A stretch of 64,000 nt of DNA, from contig NZ_JAACZO010000003.1 of NCBI RefSeq assembly GCF_010993975.1, positions 1 to 64,000 on the forward strand, read 5' to 3'. The notes under the pieces were generated by a model, which was given only the letters and a program-made list of their open reading frames with translations, did not search any database and was not told the origin of the DNA. Position numbers and translations under genes: made by a program. Shown piece by piece: positions 50,501 to 60,220 of this stretch. This DNA comes from Halomonas faecis. Lineage in GTDB: Bacteria; Pseudomonadota; Gammaproteobacteria; Pseudomonadales; Halomonadaceae. The first letter of the stretch is position 1, and each line of letters begins with the position of its first letter.

Positions 50501-50520
50501 CCCGGGCGACATCGCCCGGG
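50501..50520. other. Hairpin in the prs-rplY spacer
   Basis: CCCGGGCG-ACAT-CGCCCGGG is a perfect 8-bp GC stem 31 bases past the prs stop. There is no U-tract in the direction of transcription. It may attenuate or process the prs-rplY transcript. Confidence 0.55.
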
Positions 50521-50551
50521 ACCTACGTCACGCCGTTCGACCGAATGGGAT

Positions 50552-51493
50552 TCAGTGGAACATGGCGCTGACGGATTCTTCGTTGCTGACCCGACGGATC
50601 GCCTCGGCGATCAGGCCGGCCACGCTGAGCTGACGGATCTTGCCGCTGCGGCGAGCCGTGTCGGAGAGCGGAATGGTATCGGTGACGACGACCTCGTCGA
50701 GCACCGAGCCGGTGATGTTGTCCACGGCCGGGCCGGAGAGAATCGGGTGGGTGGCATAGGCGACCACGCGGCGAGCTCCGTGATCCTTCAGAGCGTCGCC
50801 GGCCTTGCACAGGGTGCCGGCGGTATCGATCATATCGTCCACCACCACGCAGGTACGGTTCTCGACTTCGCCGATGATATGCATCACCTGGGCCTGGTTG
50901 GCCTGGGGGCGGCGCTTGTCGATGATGGCGAGGTCGGCATTGAGCTGCTTGGCGATGGCTCGGGCCCTTACCACGCCGCCCACGTCCGGCGACACGACCA
51001 CGAGGTCGTCGTAGTTCTGGCGCTCGATGTCGTCGAGCAGAATCGGCGAGCCGTAGACGTTGTCCACCGGTACGTCGAAGAATCCCTGGATCTGATCGGC
51101 ATGCAGATCCATGGTCATGACGCGGTCGATACCGGACTTGACCATCATGTCGGCGACCACCTTGGCGGAAATCGGAACGCGGGCGGAGCGCACGCGGCGA
51201 TCCTGACGGGCATAACCGAAGTAGGGCACCACGGCCGTGACCCGGGTGGCGGAGGCCCGGCGAAGGGCATCCGTCATCAGGATCAGTTCCATCAGATTGT
51301 CGTTGGTCGGCGCACAGGTGGACTGCAGAATGAAGATGTCCTTGCCGCGCACGTTCTCGTTGATTTCGACCGCGATTTCGCCGTCGCTGAATTGCCCGAC
51401 CGTGGCATTGCCGAGACGAGTGTCCAGGCTCTCGGCAACCTTCTGGGCGAGTTCGGGATTGGCGTTCCCGGCGAAAACCATCAATTTTGACAC
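50552..51493 (-). CDS. prs: Ribose-phosphate pyrophosphokinase
   Basis: Makes PRPP from ribose-5-phosphate and ATP for nucleotide, His, Trp and NAD synthesis (and, indirectly, for CobT substrates). The 313-residue protein has [54 protein letters not shown], the PRPP-binding [16 protein letters not shown], and the C-terminal [13 protein letters not shown]. The frame extends upstream, but a GTG at 51493, six bases behind AAGGTGG, gives the E. coli-like N-terminus [15 protein letters not shown]. Confidence 0.96.
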   Translation of the reverse strand: MSKLMVFAGNANPELAQKVAESLDTRLGNATVGQFSDGEIAVEINENVRGKDIFILQSTCAPTNDNLMELILMTDALRRASATRVTAVVPYFGYARQDRRVRSARVPISAKVVADMMVKSGIDRVMTMDLHADQIQGFFDVPVDNVYGSPILLDDIERQNYDDLVVVSPDVGGVVRARAIAKQLNADLAIIDKRRPQANQAQVMHIIGEVENRTCVVVDDMIDTAGTLCKAGDALKDHGARRVVAYATHPILSGPAVDNITGSVLDEVVVTDTIPLSDTARRSGKIRQLSVAGLIAEAIRRVSNEESVSAMFH

Positions 51494-51555
51494 GCGCAGC
51501 CACCTTTGCTGTGTTGGGTCTTCAGGGATCGGGTCGACGGTCGTCCGGGACGGAA

Positions 51556-51630
51556 TGGCTGGGGTAGGAGGATTCGAACCTCCGCATGGCGATACCAAAA
51601 ACCGCTGCCTTACCGCTTGGCTATACCCCA
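51556..51630 (-). tRNA. tRNA-Gln (TTG)
   Basis: 75 bases with CCA: acceptor TGGGGTA/TACCCCA, D-arm AGCCAAGCGGTAAGGC, anticodon stem GCGGT/ATCGC with loop TTTTGGT (TTG), T-arm GGAGGTTCGAATCCTCC. It sits between ispE and prs, the same place as in Pseudomonas. No clear promoter of its own is visible, so it is probably processed from the lolB-ispE-prs transcript. Confidence 0.95.
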
Positions 51631-51691
51631 GCAATCGGCTCCGCACCGGGTCGGTTCAGCGCGCTGCCGCCATGGCGCTTTGCAACGGCGG

Positions 51692-52561
51692 TCATCGACC
51701 CAGCGCAGCATGAAGGGGTGAGCGATTCAGGCCTCGTGCCGCGAAGGCCATCCAGCGCTCCGGCATGTCGGCCAGCAGCCGCTGGGCCTCGACGTCGCTC
51801 GTCAGAGTGGCGAAGACGCAGGCACCTGTGCCGGTCAGCATGGCCGGTGCGCGCTCGCCAAGCCAGTTCAGCGCGTCAGCGACGGCCGGATAGAGTGCCT
51901 TGACGGTAGGCTCGCAGTCGTTGCGCCAGCCGGACGCTCCCCCCTGCAGTGCGCGCGCCATGGTAATCGGGGGGGTGTCGCGTGTCAATTGCGAGGCCCC
52001 GAACACGGCCGGCGTGGCCACCGTGACGCCGGGGTGGACGACCACGAACCAGGGGGTATCGAGTTCGACCGGCGTGAGTCGTTCGCCGATGCCTTCTCCC
52101 CAGGCAGCATGACCGCGCACGAAGACCGGCACGTCGGCACCCAGGGCGAGCCCCAGGTCGGCCAGTTCGTCCAGCTCGAGATCGAGACTCCACAGGCGGT
52201 CGAGGCCGAGCAGCGCCGTCGCGGCGTTGGAGCTCCCACCGCCCAGGCCTCCGCCGATGGGAAGGCGTTTGTCGAGGTGGATGTCGGCACCGAGCCGCAC
52301 GCTGCCGGCGGCCTGAAGCGCGCGAGCGGCACGTACGATGAGGTTGTCGTCCATGGCAAGGCCCGGCAGCGGTGGCGTGAGCCGGATCTCGTCATCGCTT
52401 CGCCGGCGCAGGTGGAGCGTGTCGCCATGGTCGAGGAACTGAAAGAGTGTCTGCAGTTCGTGGTAGCCGTCGGCGCGGCGACCGACGATGTGCAGCAGGC
52501 GATTGAGCTTGGCCGGCGCGGGTAGGGAGAGCGTCGTCTCTTGCGGCATTGGCTCAGGCAT
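51692..52561 (-). CDS. ispE: 4-diphosphocytidyl-2-C-methyl-D-erythritol kinase
   Basis: GHMP kinase of the non-mevalonate isoprenoid pathway. The 289-residue protein has LPAPAKLNRLLHIVGRRADGYHELQTLFQFLD with the substrate-binding Lys and His, DIHLDKRLPIGGGLGGGSSNAATALL (ATP-binding GHMP motif), ALGADVPVFVRGHAAWGEGIGE, and the third motif MLTGTGACVFA. The start is Met 52561, overlapping the lolB stop by 8 bases, or Met 52549 four codons on. Confidence 0.95.
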   Translation of the reverse strand: MPEPMPQETTLSLPAPAKLNRLLHIVGRRADGYHELQTLFQFLDHGDTLHLRRRSDDEIRLTPPLPGLAMDDNLIVRAARALQAAGSVRLGADIHLDKRLPIGGGLGGGSSNAATALLGLDRLWSLDLELDELADLGLALGADVPVFVRGHAAWGEGIGERLTPVELDTPWFVVVHPGVTVATPAVFGASQLTRDTPPITMARALQGGASGWRNDCEPTVKALYPAVADALNWLGERAPAMLTGTGACVFATLTSDVEAQRLLADMPERWMAFAARGLNRSPLHAALGR

Positions 52562-53183
52562 CGCCCAGCTCTGGCCGCCACTCGTTGATCACCAGGGTCA
52601 CGCGAAGCTCGTCGTAGGTCATCACCAGTCGGCGCGGTAGCCAGAGCGTTTCCACCTGGACCCAGTCGCGGTAATCGATCGTCCAGCCGTCCTGTTGCAG
52701 GTGGCGCGGGAAGCCCAGCGCATCGGTCTCGAGCCGATGAGAGCGCTCGGGCGCAGGCAGGCCGCGAATCCACTCGGCGAGCGCTTCGACGGGCAGCGAC
52801 CAGCCGAGCTGTTCCTGCATCAGCGCTTGCGGTGTCTCGGCTTCGAAGCGGCCCTCGGCGGTGGTCATCGAAAAGCGACCTTCGCGTCCTTCCAGGGTGT
52901 TGCGCCCGCTACCGAACGGACCGCTGATGAGCAGGCGGTAGTAGTGGGGGTACTGGCTCCAGTCGAGGTTGGCGCTGGTCGACTCCTTGGGGGTGCGAAG
53001 TCCGGCCTTGCCGATCAGCGTCCAGGTGTCGAGCGCTTCGATGCGGGTCCGTTGTGCCTCCCAGTCACCGGGTTGGCGTTCGCCTTCCGGGGCATCCGGG
53101 CGACCTGCACATCCAGCCAGCAGGGCCAGGGCGAGGGCGAGCATGAGACGTCGCGGAGCAGGCAGGAAAAAGGTCATGATCAT
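52554..53183 (-). CDS. lolB: Outer-membrane lipoprotein insertion protein LolB
   Basis: Accepts lipoproteins from LolA and anchors them in the outer membrane. The 209-residue precursor has a lipoprotein signal with lipobox LLAGC (about residues 21-25). The mature protein shows TWTLIGKAGLRTPKESTSANLDWSQ, YYRLLISGPFGSG, PVEALAEWIRGLPAP and WTIDYRDW, characteristic of LolB. It overlaps the TPR lipoprotein upstream (ATGA-type) and ispE downstream. Confidence 0.93.
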   Translation of the reverse strand: MIMTFFLPAPRRLMLALALALLAGCAGRPDAPEGERQPGDWEAQRTRIEALDTWTLIGKAGLRTPKESTSANLDWSQYPHYYRLLISGPFGSGRNTLEGREGRFSMTTAEGRFEAETPQALMQEQLGWSLPVEALAEWIRGLPAPERSHRLETDALGFPRHLQQDGWTIDYRDWVQVETLWLPRRLVMTYDELRVTLVINEWRPELGDA

Positions 53184-54994
53184 GTCTCGTCTGTCTGAGA
53201 GGCATCGGGAACGAGCTCGGGGATGCGTTCGAGCAACTCGTCCAGCAGCGGGTGTTCATCGAAGCGTTCGAGGGCTTCGCGGAGCTTGCCGCGGGCTTCG
53301 TCGCGGCGGTCGAGGGCCCACAGCACTTCGACCAAGTGGGCGGCGACTTCTTGGTCCGGCATGGCGGCATAGGCACGCTCCAGCCACGGGAGGGCGCGCT
53401 CGGCATCGCCGAGGCGATAGTAGACCCAGCCGAGGCTGTCGAGAATGGCGGCATTGCCGGGATCGAGTTCGTAGGCGCGCTCAATCAGCGCGCGAGCTTC
53501 CTCGAGACGGCCCTTGATGTCGAGGTCGGCCAGGGTATAGCCCAGAGCGTTGAGGGCCATGGCATGCTCGGGATCGTTCTCGATGATGCGCCCGAGGTCG
53601 CGCTCCATGGCTTCGAGATCGCCTGCTTGCCAGGTGCGCATGGCACGCAGGTAAAGAAGCTGTTCGTCGTTGGGAGTGCGTTCGAGCTCGCTGTCGAGCA
53701 GGGTGTCTGCGGCGTCCTGGCGGTCCTGCTCGTCGAGAAGTTCCACTTCGAGTGCGACCAGGTCGCTGTAGTGTTGCTCGTGGCGCAGGCGTTCGATACG
53801 CAGGAAGGCGCGGGCGTCCTGCAGACGTCCATCGTCGATGAGCATGCGTGCCGCACGTAGACGGGCGTTCAGGAATTCATCGCCGGGCGGTACCTGACGG
53901 TAATAGAGAAGGGCGTTGTCGACTTCGCCCTCGGCCTCGGCGATGGCGCCCAGCAGCGCGAATGTCGCCGCCGGTGTTTCGTCGCCGTCGGTGAGAGGCA
54001 GCAGCAGGCGGCGCGCCGGCTCGAGGTGGCCCTTCTCCAAGTAGAGCTGGGCCAAGGCGAAACGCAGCTCGTGTCCGCCGGCATGACTGTCGAGCAGGGC
54101 ATCGGTACGAGCTTCGGCGGCGGCTACGTTGCCCAGCGCCAGTTCGGCCTGGGCGAGTTGCAGCACGAAGCGAGGATCGTCCGGAGAAATGTCGAGCCCG
54201 CGCCGGGCGGCGTTGCGGGCGCGTTCGGGATCGTCGGCGTTCAGGGCCAGTTGGGCGCGGGCGAACCATATCGCCGGCAACTCAGGGTGCTGCTGAGCGA
54301 GTCTGGCGAGACGGGCATCGGCGCGGTGCGTCAGGCCAGTGGCGGCCTCCAGCATGGCCAGTGCCAGTTCGGCATCGTGCAGTCGGGGCAGCTCGTCATC
54401 GACATGTTCGAGGAAGGTGGCGAGTCGCCGTCGAAGCGGCACCAGGTCGGTATCGGACTCCAGCGCCAGCTCTACCAGTCCGGAAAGGTCGGCCTGGCTG
54501 CCTCGCTCGGCAAGGGCCAGGCGCTGTTCGAGGGCCTCGAGCCAGTTGCCGCGCTGGATGGCGAGACCAGCCAGCAAGCGCATGGGGGCGTCTGCCTGGG
54601 GAGCCAGGCGCTGCCAGCGCTCGACGGATTCCTCGAGTAGCAGCGGGTCGCTGCTGAAGCGTGCCGCCAGGGTGGCGCGCTCGGCCAGCGAGGGGATGCC
54701 GAGGCGCTCGGCCATCTTCAGGTATTCCTGGGTGGCGCGGCGGTAGTCGCCACGCTGGCCGGCGAACTCGGCCAGCAGCAGCGACGAAAGACTGTCGGCA
54801 TCGAGTCCCTCCTCGATGGCTGGTGCATTGGCCAGTGGATCCTCATGGGCGTTGTCGGGGGCGGATGTCGGCAGCGCCTGGCATGCGGCCAGCAGCAGCG
54901 GAGCGACGAGGCCGGGTGCGGCCAGCCAGAGGCGCCAGCGCCGACCCGGATGATGAAGGCGAGAGCGTGTCGCCGCGCGGTAGGTGGAGGGCAT
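53180..54994 (-). CDS. Tetratricopeptide repeat lipoprotein
   Basis: 604-residue predicted outer-membrane lipoprotein. A basic N-terminus is followed by LAAPGLVAPLLLAAC, with the lipobox Cys near residue 38, and then by about 12-14 TPR-like helical repeats. The clearest are NDEQLLYLRAMRTWQAGDLEAMERDLGRIIENDPEHAMALNALGYTLAD-type segments at about residues 440-560. It is the usual gene between hemA (divergent) and lolB; its exact role is not defined, though such proteins act as scaffolds in envelope assembly. It is probably the first gene of the lolB-ispE-prs transcript. Confidence 0.85.
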   Translation of the reverse strand: MPSTYRAATRSRLHHPGRRWRLWLAAPGLVAPLLLAACQALPTSAPDNAHEDPLANAPAIEEGLDADSLSSLLLAEFAGQRGDYRRATQEYLKMAERLGIPSLAERATLAARFSSDPLLLEESVERWQRLAPQADAPMRLLAGLAIQRGNWLEALEQRLALAERGSQADLSGLVELALESDTDLVPLRRRLATFLEHVDDELPRLHDAELALAMLEAATGLTHRADARLARLAQQHPELPAIWFARAQLALNADDPERARNAARRGLDISPDDPRFVLQLAQAELALGNVAAAEARTDALLDSHAGGHELRFALAQLYLEKGHLEPARRLLLPLTDGDETPAATFALLGAIAEAEGEVDNALLYYRQVPPGDEFLNARLRAARMLIDDGRLQDARAFLRIERLRHEQHYSDLVALEVELLDEQDRQDAADTLLDSELERTPNDEQLLYLRAMRTWQAGDLEAMERDLGRIIENDPEHAMALNALGYTLADLDIKGRLEEARALIERAYELDPGNAAILDSLGWVYYRLGDAERALPWLERAYAAMPDQEVAAHLVEVLWALDRRDEARGKLREALERFDEHPLLDELLERIPELVPDASQTDET

Positions 54995-55191
54995 GCGAAT
55001 CCTGTCCAGTAGACCGAGCCGTCAGCATACCGGCTCATGGCGCATGGGCAAAGCGACGGCCACGCGCTTGGCGGGCAATTGCCGCCGGGCATGACGATGT
55101 CCCCGGTGTTGATCGCAGAGGAGACCGCCGGGGGTTCTTGCGGCAGGTCAAGGTTGCATCACGGCCGCCTGGCGCCCGAACGGTCAGGCTG

Positions 55192-55200
55192 TGATAGAAT
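55192..55200 (+). promoter_or_regulatory. Extended -10 promoter of hemA
   Basis: TGATAGAAT combines TG one base ahead of TAGAAT (55195-55200), an extended -10; no good -35 lies 17 bases upstream. The hemA leader would be about 58 bases. The rest of the 270-base gap to the divergent TPR gene holds no recognised gene. Confidence 0.5.
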
Positions 55201-55264
55201 CTTGCGCCGCAGAGGTGGGCTTTTGCGGCACCACCGAACGACACAACGCGAAGACGCCTAACGC

Positions 55265-56530
55265 ATGACGCTTCTTGCCCTTGGTATCAATCACAAGACG
55301 GCTACCGTCGCCGTACGCGAACGGGTCGCCTTCACGCCCCCGCAGTTGACATCGGCACTCGGTCAGCTTCGCGGCATGCCCGAGGTGCGGGAAGCTGCCG
55401 TGCTGTCGACCTGCAATCGTACGGAACTGTACTGCGTTACCGAATCCAGCGGTGAACGGCCGATTCTCGACTGGCTGAGCGATTTCCACGGCTTGCCGGT
55501 GGATGACCTGTCTCGCTGCGCTTATCACTACCTGGATAACGAGGCAGCACGTCACCTGATGCGGGTGGCCGTGGGTCTCGATTCCATGGTGCTCGGCGAG
55601 CCGCAGATCCTCGGTCAGCTGAAGGAAGCCTACCAGTCGGCGCGCGATGCGCAGGGGTTGGGCGGTGAACTCGAGCTGCTTTTTCAGCACACGTTTTCCG
55701 TGGCCAAACAGGTGCGCACACGGACCGGCATTGGCCAGAACCCGGTATCGGTGGCCTACGCGGCGGTCAGCTTGGCCAGCCGGATCTTCGATGACTTCGC
55801 CCGTTCACGGGCAATGCTGATCGGTGCCGGCGAGACCATCGAACTGGTGGCTCGCCATTTGCGCGAGGCGGGGGTGCGCGAGATGATCGTCGCCAACCGC
55901 ACCCGTGAGCGGGCCGATGAGTTGGCCAGCCAGTTCAACGCCGAGGCGATTTCGCTCAACGAAATTCCCGATGCCTTGCCGCGCGCCGATATCGTCATCT
56001 CCTCCACGGCGGCGCCGCTACCCATCCTCGGCAAGGGCATGGCCGAGCGGGCCTTGAAGAAGCGCCGCCACCGGCCGATCTTCATGGTCGACATCGCCGT
56101 GCCGCGGGATATCGAGCCGGAGGTGGGCGAACTCGATGACGTCTTCCTGTATACCGTGGACGATCTGAACGAGGTGATTCAGGAGAATCGCCGGCATCGC
56201 CAGGTGGCCGCGGATCAGGCCGAGTCGCTGATCGAGCACGGCGTCAGCATGTGGCTACATGAGCGGCGCATCCGCAGCAGCGGCGAGCTGATCCGGCGCT
56301 ACCGCGACCAGGCCATCGATCTGCGGGAGCTCTCCGAGCAGCAGGCGCTGGCGCGTCTGGCGCGCGGCGAGGATCCGGAGAGCGTGGTGCGCCTGCTGGC
56401 GCATCAGCTCACCAATCGCCTGCTGCACCGTCCCACCGTGGCCATGCGCGAGGCGTCGGGCAGCGAGCGCCGCGACCTGCTGGCCGCCGCGGAGTCTCTG
56501 CTGCTCGACCCCCCTTCCCCGAAACCCTGA
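55265..56530 (+). CDS. hemA: Glutamyl-tRNA reductase
   Basis: Reduces glutamyl-tRNA to glutamate-1-semialdehyde with NADPH, the committed step of tetrapyrrole synthesis (haem and also B12). The 421-residue protein has [17 protein letters not shown], the catalytic cysteine in [13 protein letters not shown] (near residue 50), [16 protein letters not shown], the NADPH fold [20 protein letters not shown], and [12 protein letters not shown]. The N-terminal segment seen in feedback-regulated enzymes is intact. Transcribed with prfA and prmC. Confidence 0.96.
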   Translation: MTLLALGINHKTATVAVRERVAFTPPQLTSALGQLRGMPEVREAAVLSTCNRTELYCVTESSGERPILDWLSDFHGLPVDDLSRCAYHYLDNEAARHLMRVAVGLDSMVLGEPQILGQLKEAYQSARDAQGLGGELELLFQHTFSVAKQVRTRTGIGQNPVSVAYAAVSLASRIFDDFARSRAMLIGAGETIELVARHLREAGVREMIVANRTRERADELASQFNAEAISLNEIPDALPRADIVISSTAAPLPILGKGMAERALKKRRHRPIFMVDIAVPRDIEPEVGELDDVFLYTVDDLNEVIQENRRHRQVAADQAESLIEHGVSMWLHERRIRSSGELIRRYRDQAIDLRELSEQQALARLARGEDPESVVRLLAHQLTNRLLHRPTVAMREASGSERRDLLAAAESLLLDPPSPKP

Positions 56531-56541
56531 CAGGACACGCC

Positions 56542-57633
56542 ATGAAAGCGACCCTGCGCCAGCGTCTCGATGCCTTCGTCGAGCGCTTCGAGGAGCTTGC
56601 CGCCTTGCTGGCGGAGCCCGACGTGATCAGCGACCAGCCGCGCTTTCGCAACTATTCGCGCGAATATGCCGAGCTCGAGCCGCTGGTCGAGGCCTGGCGG
56701 GACTACTGCGCCATCGAGACCGATCTGGAAGCCGCCGGCGAACTGACCGACGACAGCGACGCCGAGCTGCGCGAGCTGGCCGAGCTGGAGCTCGCCGAAG
56801 GTCGCGACAAGCTGGAGGCACTGGAAACTCGCCTCAAGCAGTTGCTGGTGCCCAAGGATCCCGATGACCGACGCAACGTCTTCCTCGAGGTCCGTGCCGG
56901 TACCGGCGGCGACGAGGCGGCACTGTTCGCTGGGGACCTGTTTCGCATGTATTCGCGCTACGCCGAGAAGCAGGGCTGGAAGGTCGAGGTGATCAGTGCC
57001 AGCCATGGCGAGCAGGGCGGCTACAAGGAGATCATCTCGCGCATCAAGGGCGAGGGCGTCTATGCGCGGCTCAAGTTCGAGTCCGGCGCGCACCGCGTGC
57101 AGCGCGTGCCGGCCACCGAGTCCCAGGGACGCATCCATACTTCGGCGTGCACCGTGGCGGTGATGCCCGAAGCCGACGAGGTGGGCGACATCGACATCGA
57201 CTCAGGCGACCTGCGGGTGGACACCTTCCGCTCCAGCGGCGCCGGTGGCCAGCACGTCAACACTACCGACTCGGCCATTCGCCTGACTCATCTGCCCACC
57301 GGTGTGGTGGTGGAGTGCCAGGAGGAGCGCAGCCAGCACAAGAACCGCGCCAAGGCGATGTCGCTGCTCGCTGCCCGGCTCAAGCAGACGGCCGTGGACA
57401 GCCAGCGCCAGGAGCAGGCTGATACGCGCCGTTCGCTGGTGGGCTCCGGTGACCGCAGCGAACGCATTCGCACCTACAACTTCCCCCAGGGGCGCGTCAC
57501 CGACCACCGCATCAACCTCACCCTCTACAAGCTGGGCGAGGTGGTCAGCGGCGAGCAACTCGACGAGGTGATCGCTCCGCTGATCCACGAATACCAGGCA
57601 GAGCAGCTCGCCGCCCTGCAGCAGGAGGCGTGA
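56542..57633 (+). CDS. prfA: Peptide chain release factor 1
   Basis: Terminates translation at UAA and UAG. The 363-residue protein has the GGQ motif in [23 protein letters not shown] (about residues 227-250) and the stop-reading PAT-type region within [19 protein letters not shown]. It lies 11 bases after hemA and is followed after one base by prmC, which methylates its GGQ glutamine. Confidence 0.96.
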   Translation: MKATLRQRLDAFVERFEELAALLAEPDVISDQPRFRNYSREYAELEPLVEAWRDYCAIETDLEAAGELTDDSDAELRELAELELAEGRDKLEALETRLKQLLVPKDPDDRRNVFLEVRAGTGGDEAALFAGDLFRMYSRYAEKQGWKVEVISASHGEQGGYKEIISRIKGEGVYARLKFESGAHRVQRVPATESQGRIHTSACTVAVMPEADEVGDIDIDSGDLRVDTFRSSGAGGQHVNTTDSAIRLTHLPTGVVVECQEERSQHKNRAKAMSLLAARLKQTAVDSQRQEQADTRRSLVGSGDRSERIRTYNFPQGRVTDHRINLTLYKLGEVVSGEQLDEVIAPLIHEYQAEQLAALQQEA

Positions 57634-57634
57634 T

Positions 57635-58495
57635 GTGCAGGGCAAAATAGTGCCGCTCGACAGGCTGCTGTCCCGCGCGGCCGTTCGTCTTCGGGCCGCC
57701 GGATCGCCAAGCCCTCGTCTCGACGCCGAGGTGCTGCTGTGCCATGCGCTGGGGTGCGACCGCACCTGGCTCTACACTTGGGGCGACCGTGAGGCGACGA
57801 CTCTGGTTCGGGCGCGCTACGAGGCGTTGGTGGCCGCGCGCGCCGAGGGTCATCCGGTGGCCTACCTCACGGGTGAGCGGGAGTTCTGGGGGCTCGCCCT
57901 GGAGACCCACTCCAGTACCCTGATTCCACGGCCGGAAAGTGAGACGCTGGTCGACGTGGCGCTGGCACTGGCACCGGTGGCGGTGGGCAGGCTGCTCGAT
58001 CTGGGCACTGGCACTGGCGCCATTGCTCTGGCCTTTGCCAGCGAACGGCCGGGTTGGTCGGTGGTCGGTATCGATCATCAGACCGAGGCAGTGGCTCTGG
58101 CACGCCGCAACGCCGAACGGCTGGCCATCGGCAATGCCGCCTTCCTCGTAAGCGACTGGTTCACGGCACTCGTCGGTGAGCGTTTCGACGTGATCGTCGC
58201 CAATCCTCCCTACGTTGCTGCGGACGATCCCCATCTGGTGAACGGCGACGTGCGCTTCGAGCCGGTGAGCGCTCTGGTGGCCGGCTCCGATGGTCTGGAT
58301 GATCTGCGCCATATCGTCGCGGCGGCGTGCGACCATCTGGTGCCGGGGGGGTGGCTCGCGCTGGAGCACGGCCACGCCCAGGGAGCGGCCGTGCGCGAGC
58401 AGTTGTCGGTGGCCGGCTACGTCGAGGTGGCGAGTTGCCACGACCTAGCGGGTCACGAGCGGGTCAGCCTGGGGAGAGTGCCCGGCCTGCGTTGA
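57635..58495 (+). CDS. prmC: Release factor glutamine N5-methyltransferase
   Basis: Methylates the GGQ glutamine of RF1 and RF2 using S-adenosylmethionine. The 286-residue protein has an N-terminal helical domain (RLDAEVLLCHALGCDRTWLYTW), YLTGEREFWGLALE, the SAM motif LLDLGTGTGAIALAFA, and the substrate-binding NPPY in VIVANPPYVAADD. It begins at GTG 57635, one base after prfA. The 179 bases after it precede the lrp gene. Confidence 0.94.
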   Translation: MQGKIVPLDRLLSRAAVRLRAAGSPSPRLDAEVLLCHALGCDRTWLYTWGDREATTLVRARYEALVAARAEGHPVAYLTGEREFWGLALETHSSTLIPRPESETLVDVALALAPVAVGRLLDLGTGTGAIALAFASERPGWSVVGIDHQTEAVALARRNAERLAIGNAAFLVSDWFTALVGERFDVIVANPPYVAADDPHLVNGDVRFEPVSALVAGSDGLDDLRHIVAAACDHLVPGGWLALEHGHAQGAAVREQLSVAGYVEVASCHDLAGHERVSLGRVPGLR

Positions 58496-58674
58496 GGGGG
58501 CGTTACTGGAGGGGTGGCATCCACTGTGATACATGTGTTCAGGAAAAAATACCGATAGTCGGCCCGATCCCGAGAACGAACGCTGGCGGTTTTCTCCGTC
58601 GCTGGGAAATTTCAGGTGAATCGCCTGCCGCGTCGACAGCCTCCATCCATTTCGACCGGTGTGTCCATCCAACA

Positions 58675-59175
58675 ATGAAAGCCAAGACCCGCTCGCTCGA
58701 TCGCATCGACCTGAAGATTCTGCGTTGCTTGCAGGAGAATGCCCGCATCTCCTATGTCGACCTCGCCGCTCAGGTGGGGCTCTCCACCACGCCCTGCCTG
58801 GAGCGCGTCAAGCGCCTCGAGCGGGCCGGCGTCATCCGCGGCTACCGCGCCGTACTCGACCCCCGTGCGCTGAAGGCCAACCTGCTGGTGTTCGTGGAGA
58901 TTAGCCTGGAGACTCAGTCGCCAGCGGTATTCGACGAGTTTCGTCGCGCCGTGGCGCGGCTTCCGCAGATTCAGGAGTGTCACCTGGTTTCAGGGCAGTT
59001 CGACTACATCCTCAAGTGTCGCATCCCCGAGATGTCGGCCTATCGCCAGTTGCTGGGCGACGTGGTGCTGACCCTGCCGGGCGTCAAGGAGTCCAAGAGC
59101 TATGTGGTGATGGAGGAGGTCAAGGAGGAGTTTTCCCTCTACGTACCCGATATCGAGGAGCTCGAAGAAAAATGA
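58675..59175 (+). CDS. lrp: Leucine-responsive regulatory protein (Lrp/AsnC family)
   Basis: Global feast-famine regulator. The 166-residue protein has the winged helix LDRIDLKILRCLQENARISYVDLAAQVGLSTTPCLERVKRLERAGVIRGY (about residues 7-56) and a RAM effector domain with LLVFVEISLETQSP, IQECHLVSGQFDYILKCR and YVVMEEVKEE. This is very close to the E. coli Lrp pattern, more than to AsnC. The frame is open upstream, but ATG 58675 starts the homology. It sits between prmC and moeB, which are directly adjacent in many relatives, and overlaps moeB by ATGA. Confidence 0.9.
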   Translation: MKAKTRSLDRIDLKILRCLQENARISYVDLAAQVGLSTTPCLERVKRLERAGVIRGYRAVLDPRALKANLLVFVEISLETQSPAVFDEFRRAVARLPQIQECHLVSGQFDYILKCRIPEMSAYRQLLGDVVLTLPGVKESKSYVVMEEVKEEFSLYVPDIEELEEK

Positions 59176-59945
59176 GTGCCATGAGCGACGAGGCACTGCT
59201 GCGCTACAGCCGCCAGATCATGCTGGAGGCGATCGATATCGAAGGGCAGGAGCGCCTGCTCGCGTCCCACGCGTTGGTGGTGGGTGCCGGTGGGTTGGGC
59301 TCGCCGGTGGCGCTCTATCTGGCCGCGGCTGGCGTGGGGCGGCTGAGCATCGCTGATGCCGATACGGTGGAGCTTTCCAACTTGCAGCGCCAGATCGCCC
59401 ATGGCATGGCCGACCTCGGCCACAGCAAGGCTGCCTCGGCCCGCGAGGCGGCGCAGGAGCTAAACCCCGGGTGCCGGATCGAGGCGTTGACGCAGCATCT
59501 AGACGGCGAGGCCATGGAGGCGGCCGTGGCAGACGCCGACCTGGTCCTCGACTGCACCGACCGCTTCTCCAGCCGCTATGCCATCAACGCCGCCTGTCGG
59601 CGTGCTGGCGTGCCGCTGGTTTCCGGGGCAGCGATTCGCTTCTCCGGCCAGTTGGCGGTCTTCGACCCGCGCGATCCCGACTGCCCCTGCTATGCCTGTC
59701 TCTACCCGCCTGATGACCTGGGCGACGAGGCGCTCTCCTGTGCCGAGAGTGGGGTGGTGGCGCCGCTGGTGGGGCTCATCGGCTGTTTCCAGGCGCTGGA
59801 GGCGGTCAAGCTGCTCAGCGGTGCCGGCACGCCGCATCGCGGGCTCTCCACCTTTGACGGTTTGCACGGCCAGTGGCGTCATTTCCAGGTGCCGCGGGAT
59901 CCGGCGTGTGTCGTGTGCGGGAATGCCGGGAAGGCGGATGGCTGA
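59172..59945 (+). CDS. moeB: Molybdopterin-synthase adenylyltransferase (MoeB/ThiF family)
   Basis: E1-like enzyme that adenylates the C-terminal glycine of MoaD (or ThiS). The 257-residue protein has RYSRQIMLEAIDIEGQERL, the ATP-binding GAGGLGSPVALYLAAAGVG, DTVELSNLQRQIAH, DLVLDCTDRFSSRYAINAACRR, and two zinc-binding CxxC pairs (CPCYAC and CVVC). Start Met 59172 overlaps lrp; Met 59181 is the alternative. The moeB position after prmC is conserved in pseudomonads; murI, which follows there, is absent here. Confidence 0.9.
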   Translation: MSAMSDEALLRYSRQIMLEAIDIEGQERLLASHALVVGAGGLGSPVALYLAAAGVGRLSIADADTVELSNLQRQIAHGMADLGHSKAASAREAAQELNPGCRIEALTQHLDGEAMEAAVADADLVLDCTDRFSSRYAINAACRRAGVPLVSGAAIRFSGQLAVFDPRDPDCPCYACLYPPDDLGDEALSCAESGVVAPLVGLIGCFQALEAVKLLSGAGTPHRGLSTFDGLHGQWRHFQVPRDPACVVCGNAGKADG

Positions 59946-60108
59946 GCCTCGGCCGGGCCGCTCGCGGCTCGACTCGGCGGATAGTGTTGGCATTTTTTAA
60001 TTGACAGTAAGGTGGCGAAGCATTGCAAGAGGCGTCCTGATATTCGCATTATTCATGCTTTTTTTTCGGGGCCATAGAAATGCTGAAGGTAGGATTGTTG
60101 TTGAATAC

Positions 60109-60136
60109 TTGACAATCGTACACCGCCTGGTGTCAA
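60109..60136. promoter_or_regulatory. Inverted repeat upstream of the putrescine oxidase gene
   Basis: TTGACA (60109-60114) is mirrored by TGTCAA (60131-60136), with an inner ACACC-GCCT-GGTGT repeat (60120-60133). TTGACA may double as a -35 box, but no good -10 follows at 17 bases. It is a candidate operator for polyamine-responsive control. The rest of the 59946-60220 gap is AT-rich with another TTGACA at 60001. Confidence 0.35.
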
Positions 60137-60220
60137 ACTGATGTCGCGGTGGACGCAGGGTGTCTGGGCATTCGCCCGAGCGTCCACGGACCGATGCCAA
60201 CAACAATGAGCGCAGTGCGC

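Noticed and set aside
50501-50520. Rho-independent terminator of prs
   Set aside because: A strong stem but no U-run on the transcript; kept only as a hairpin.
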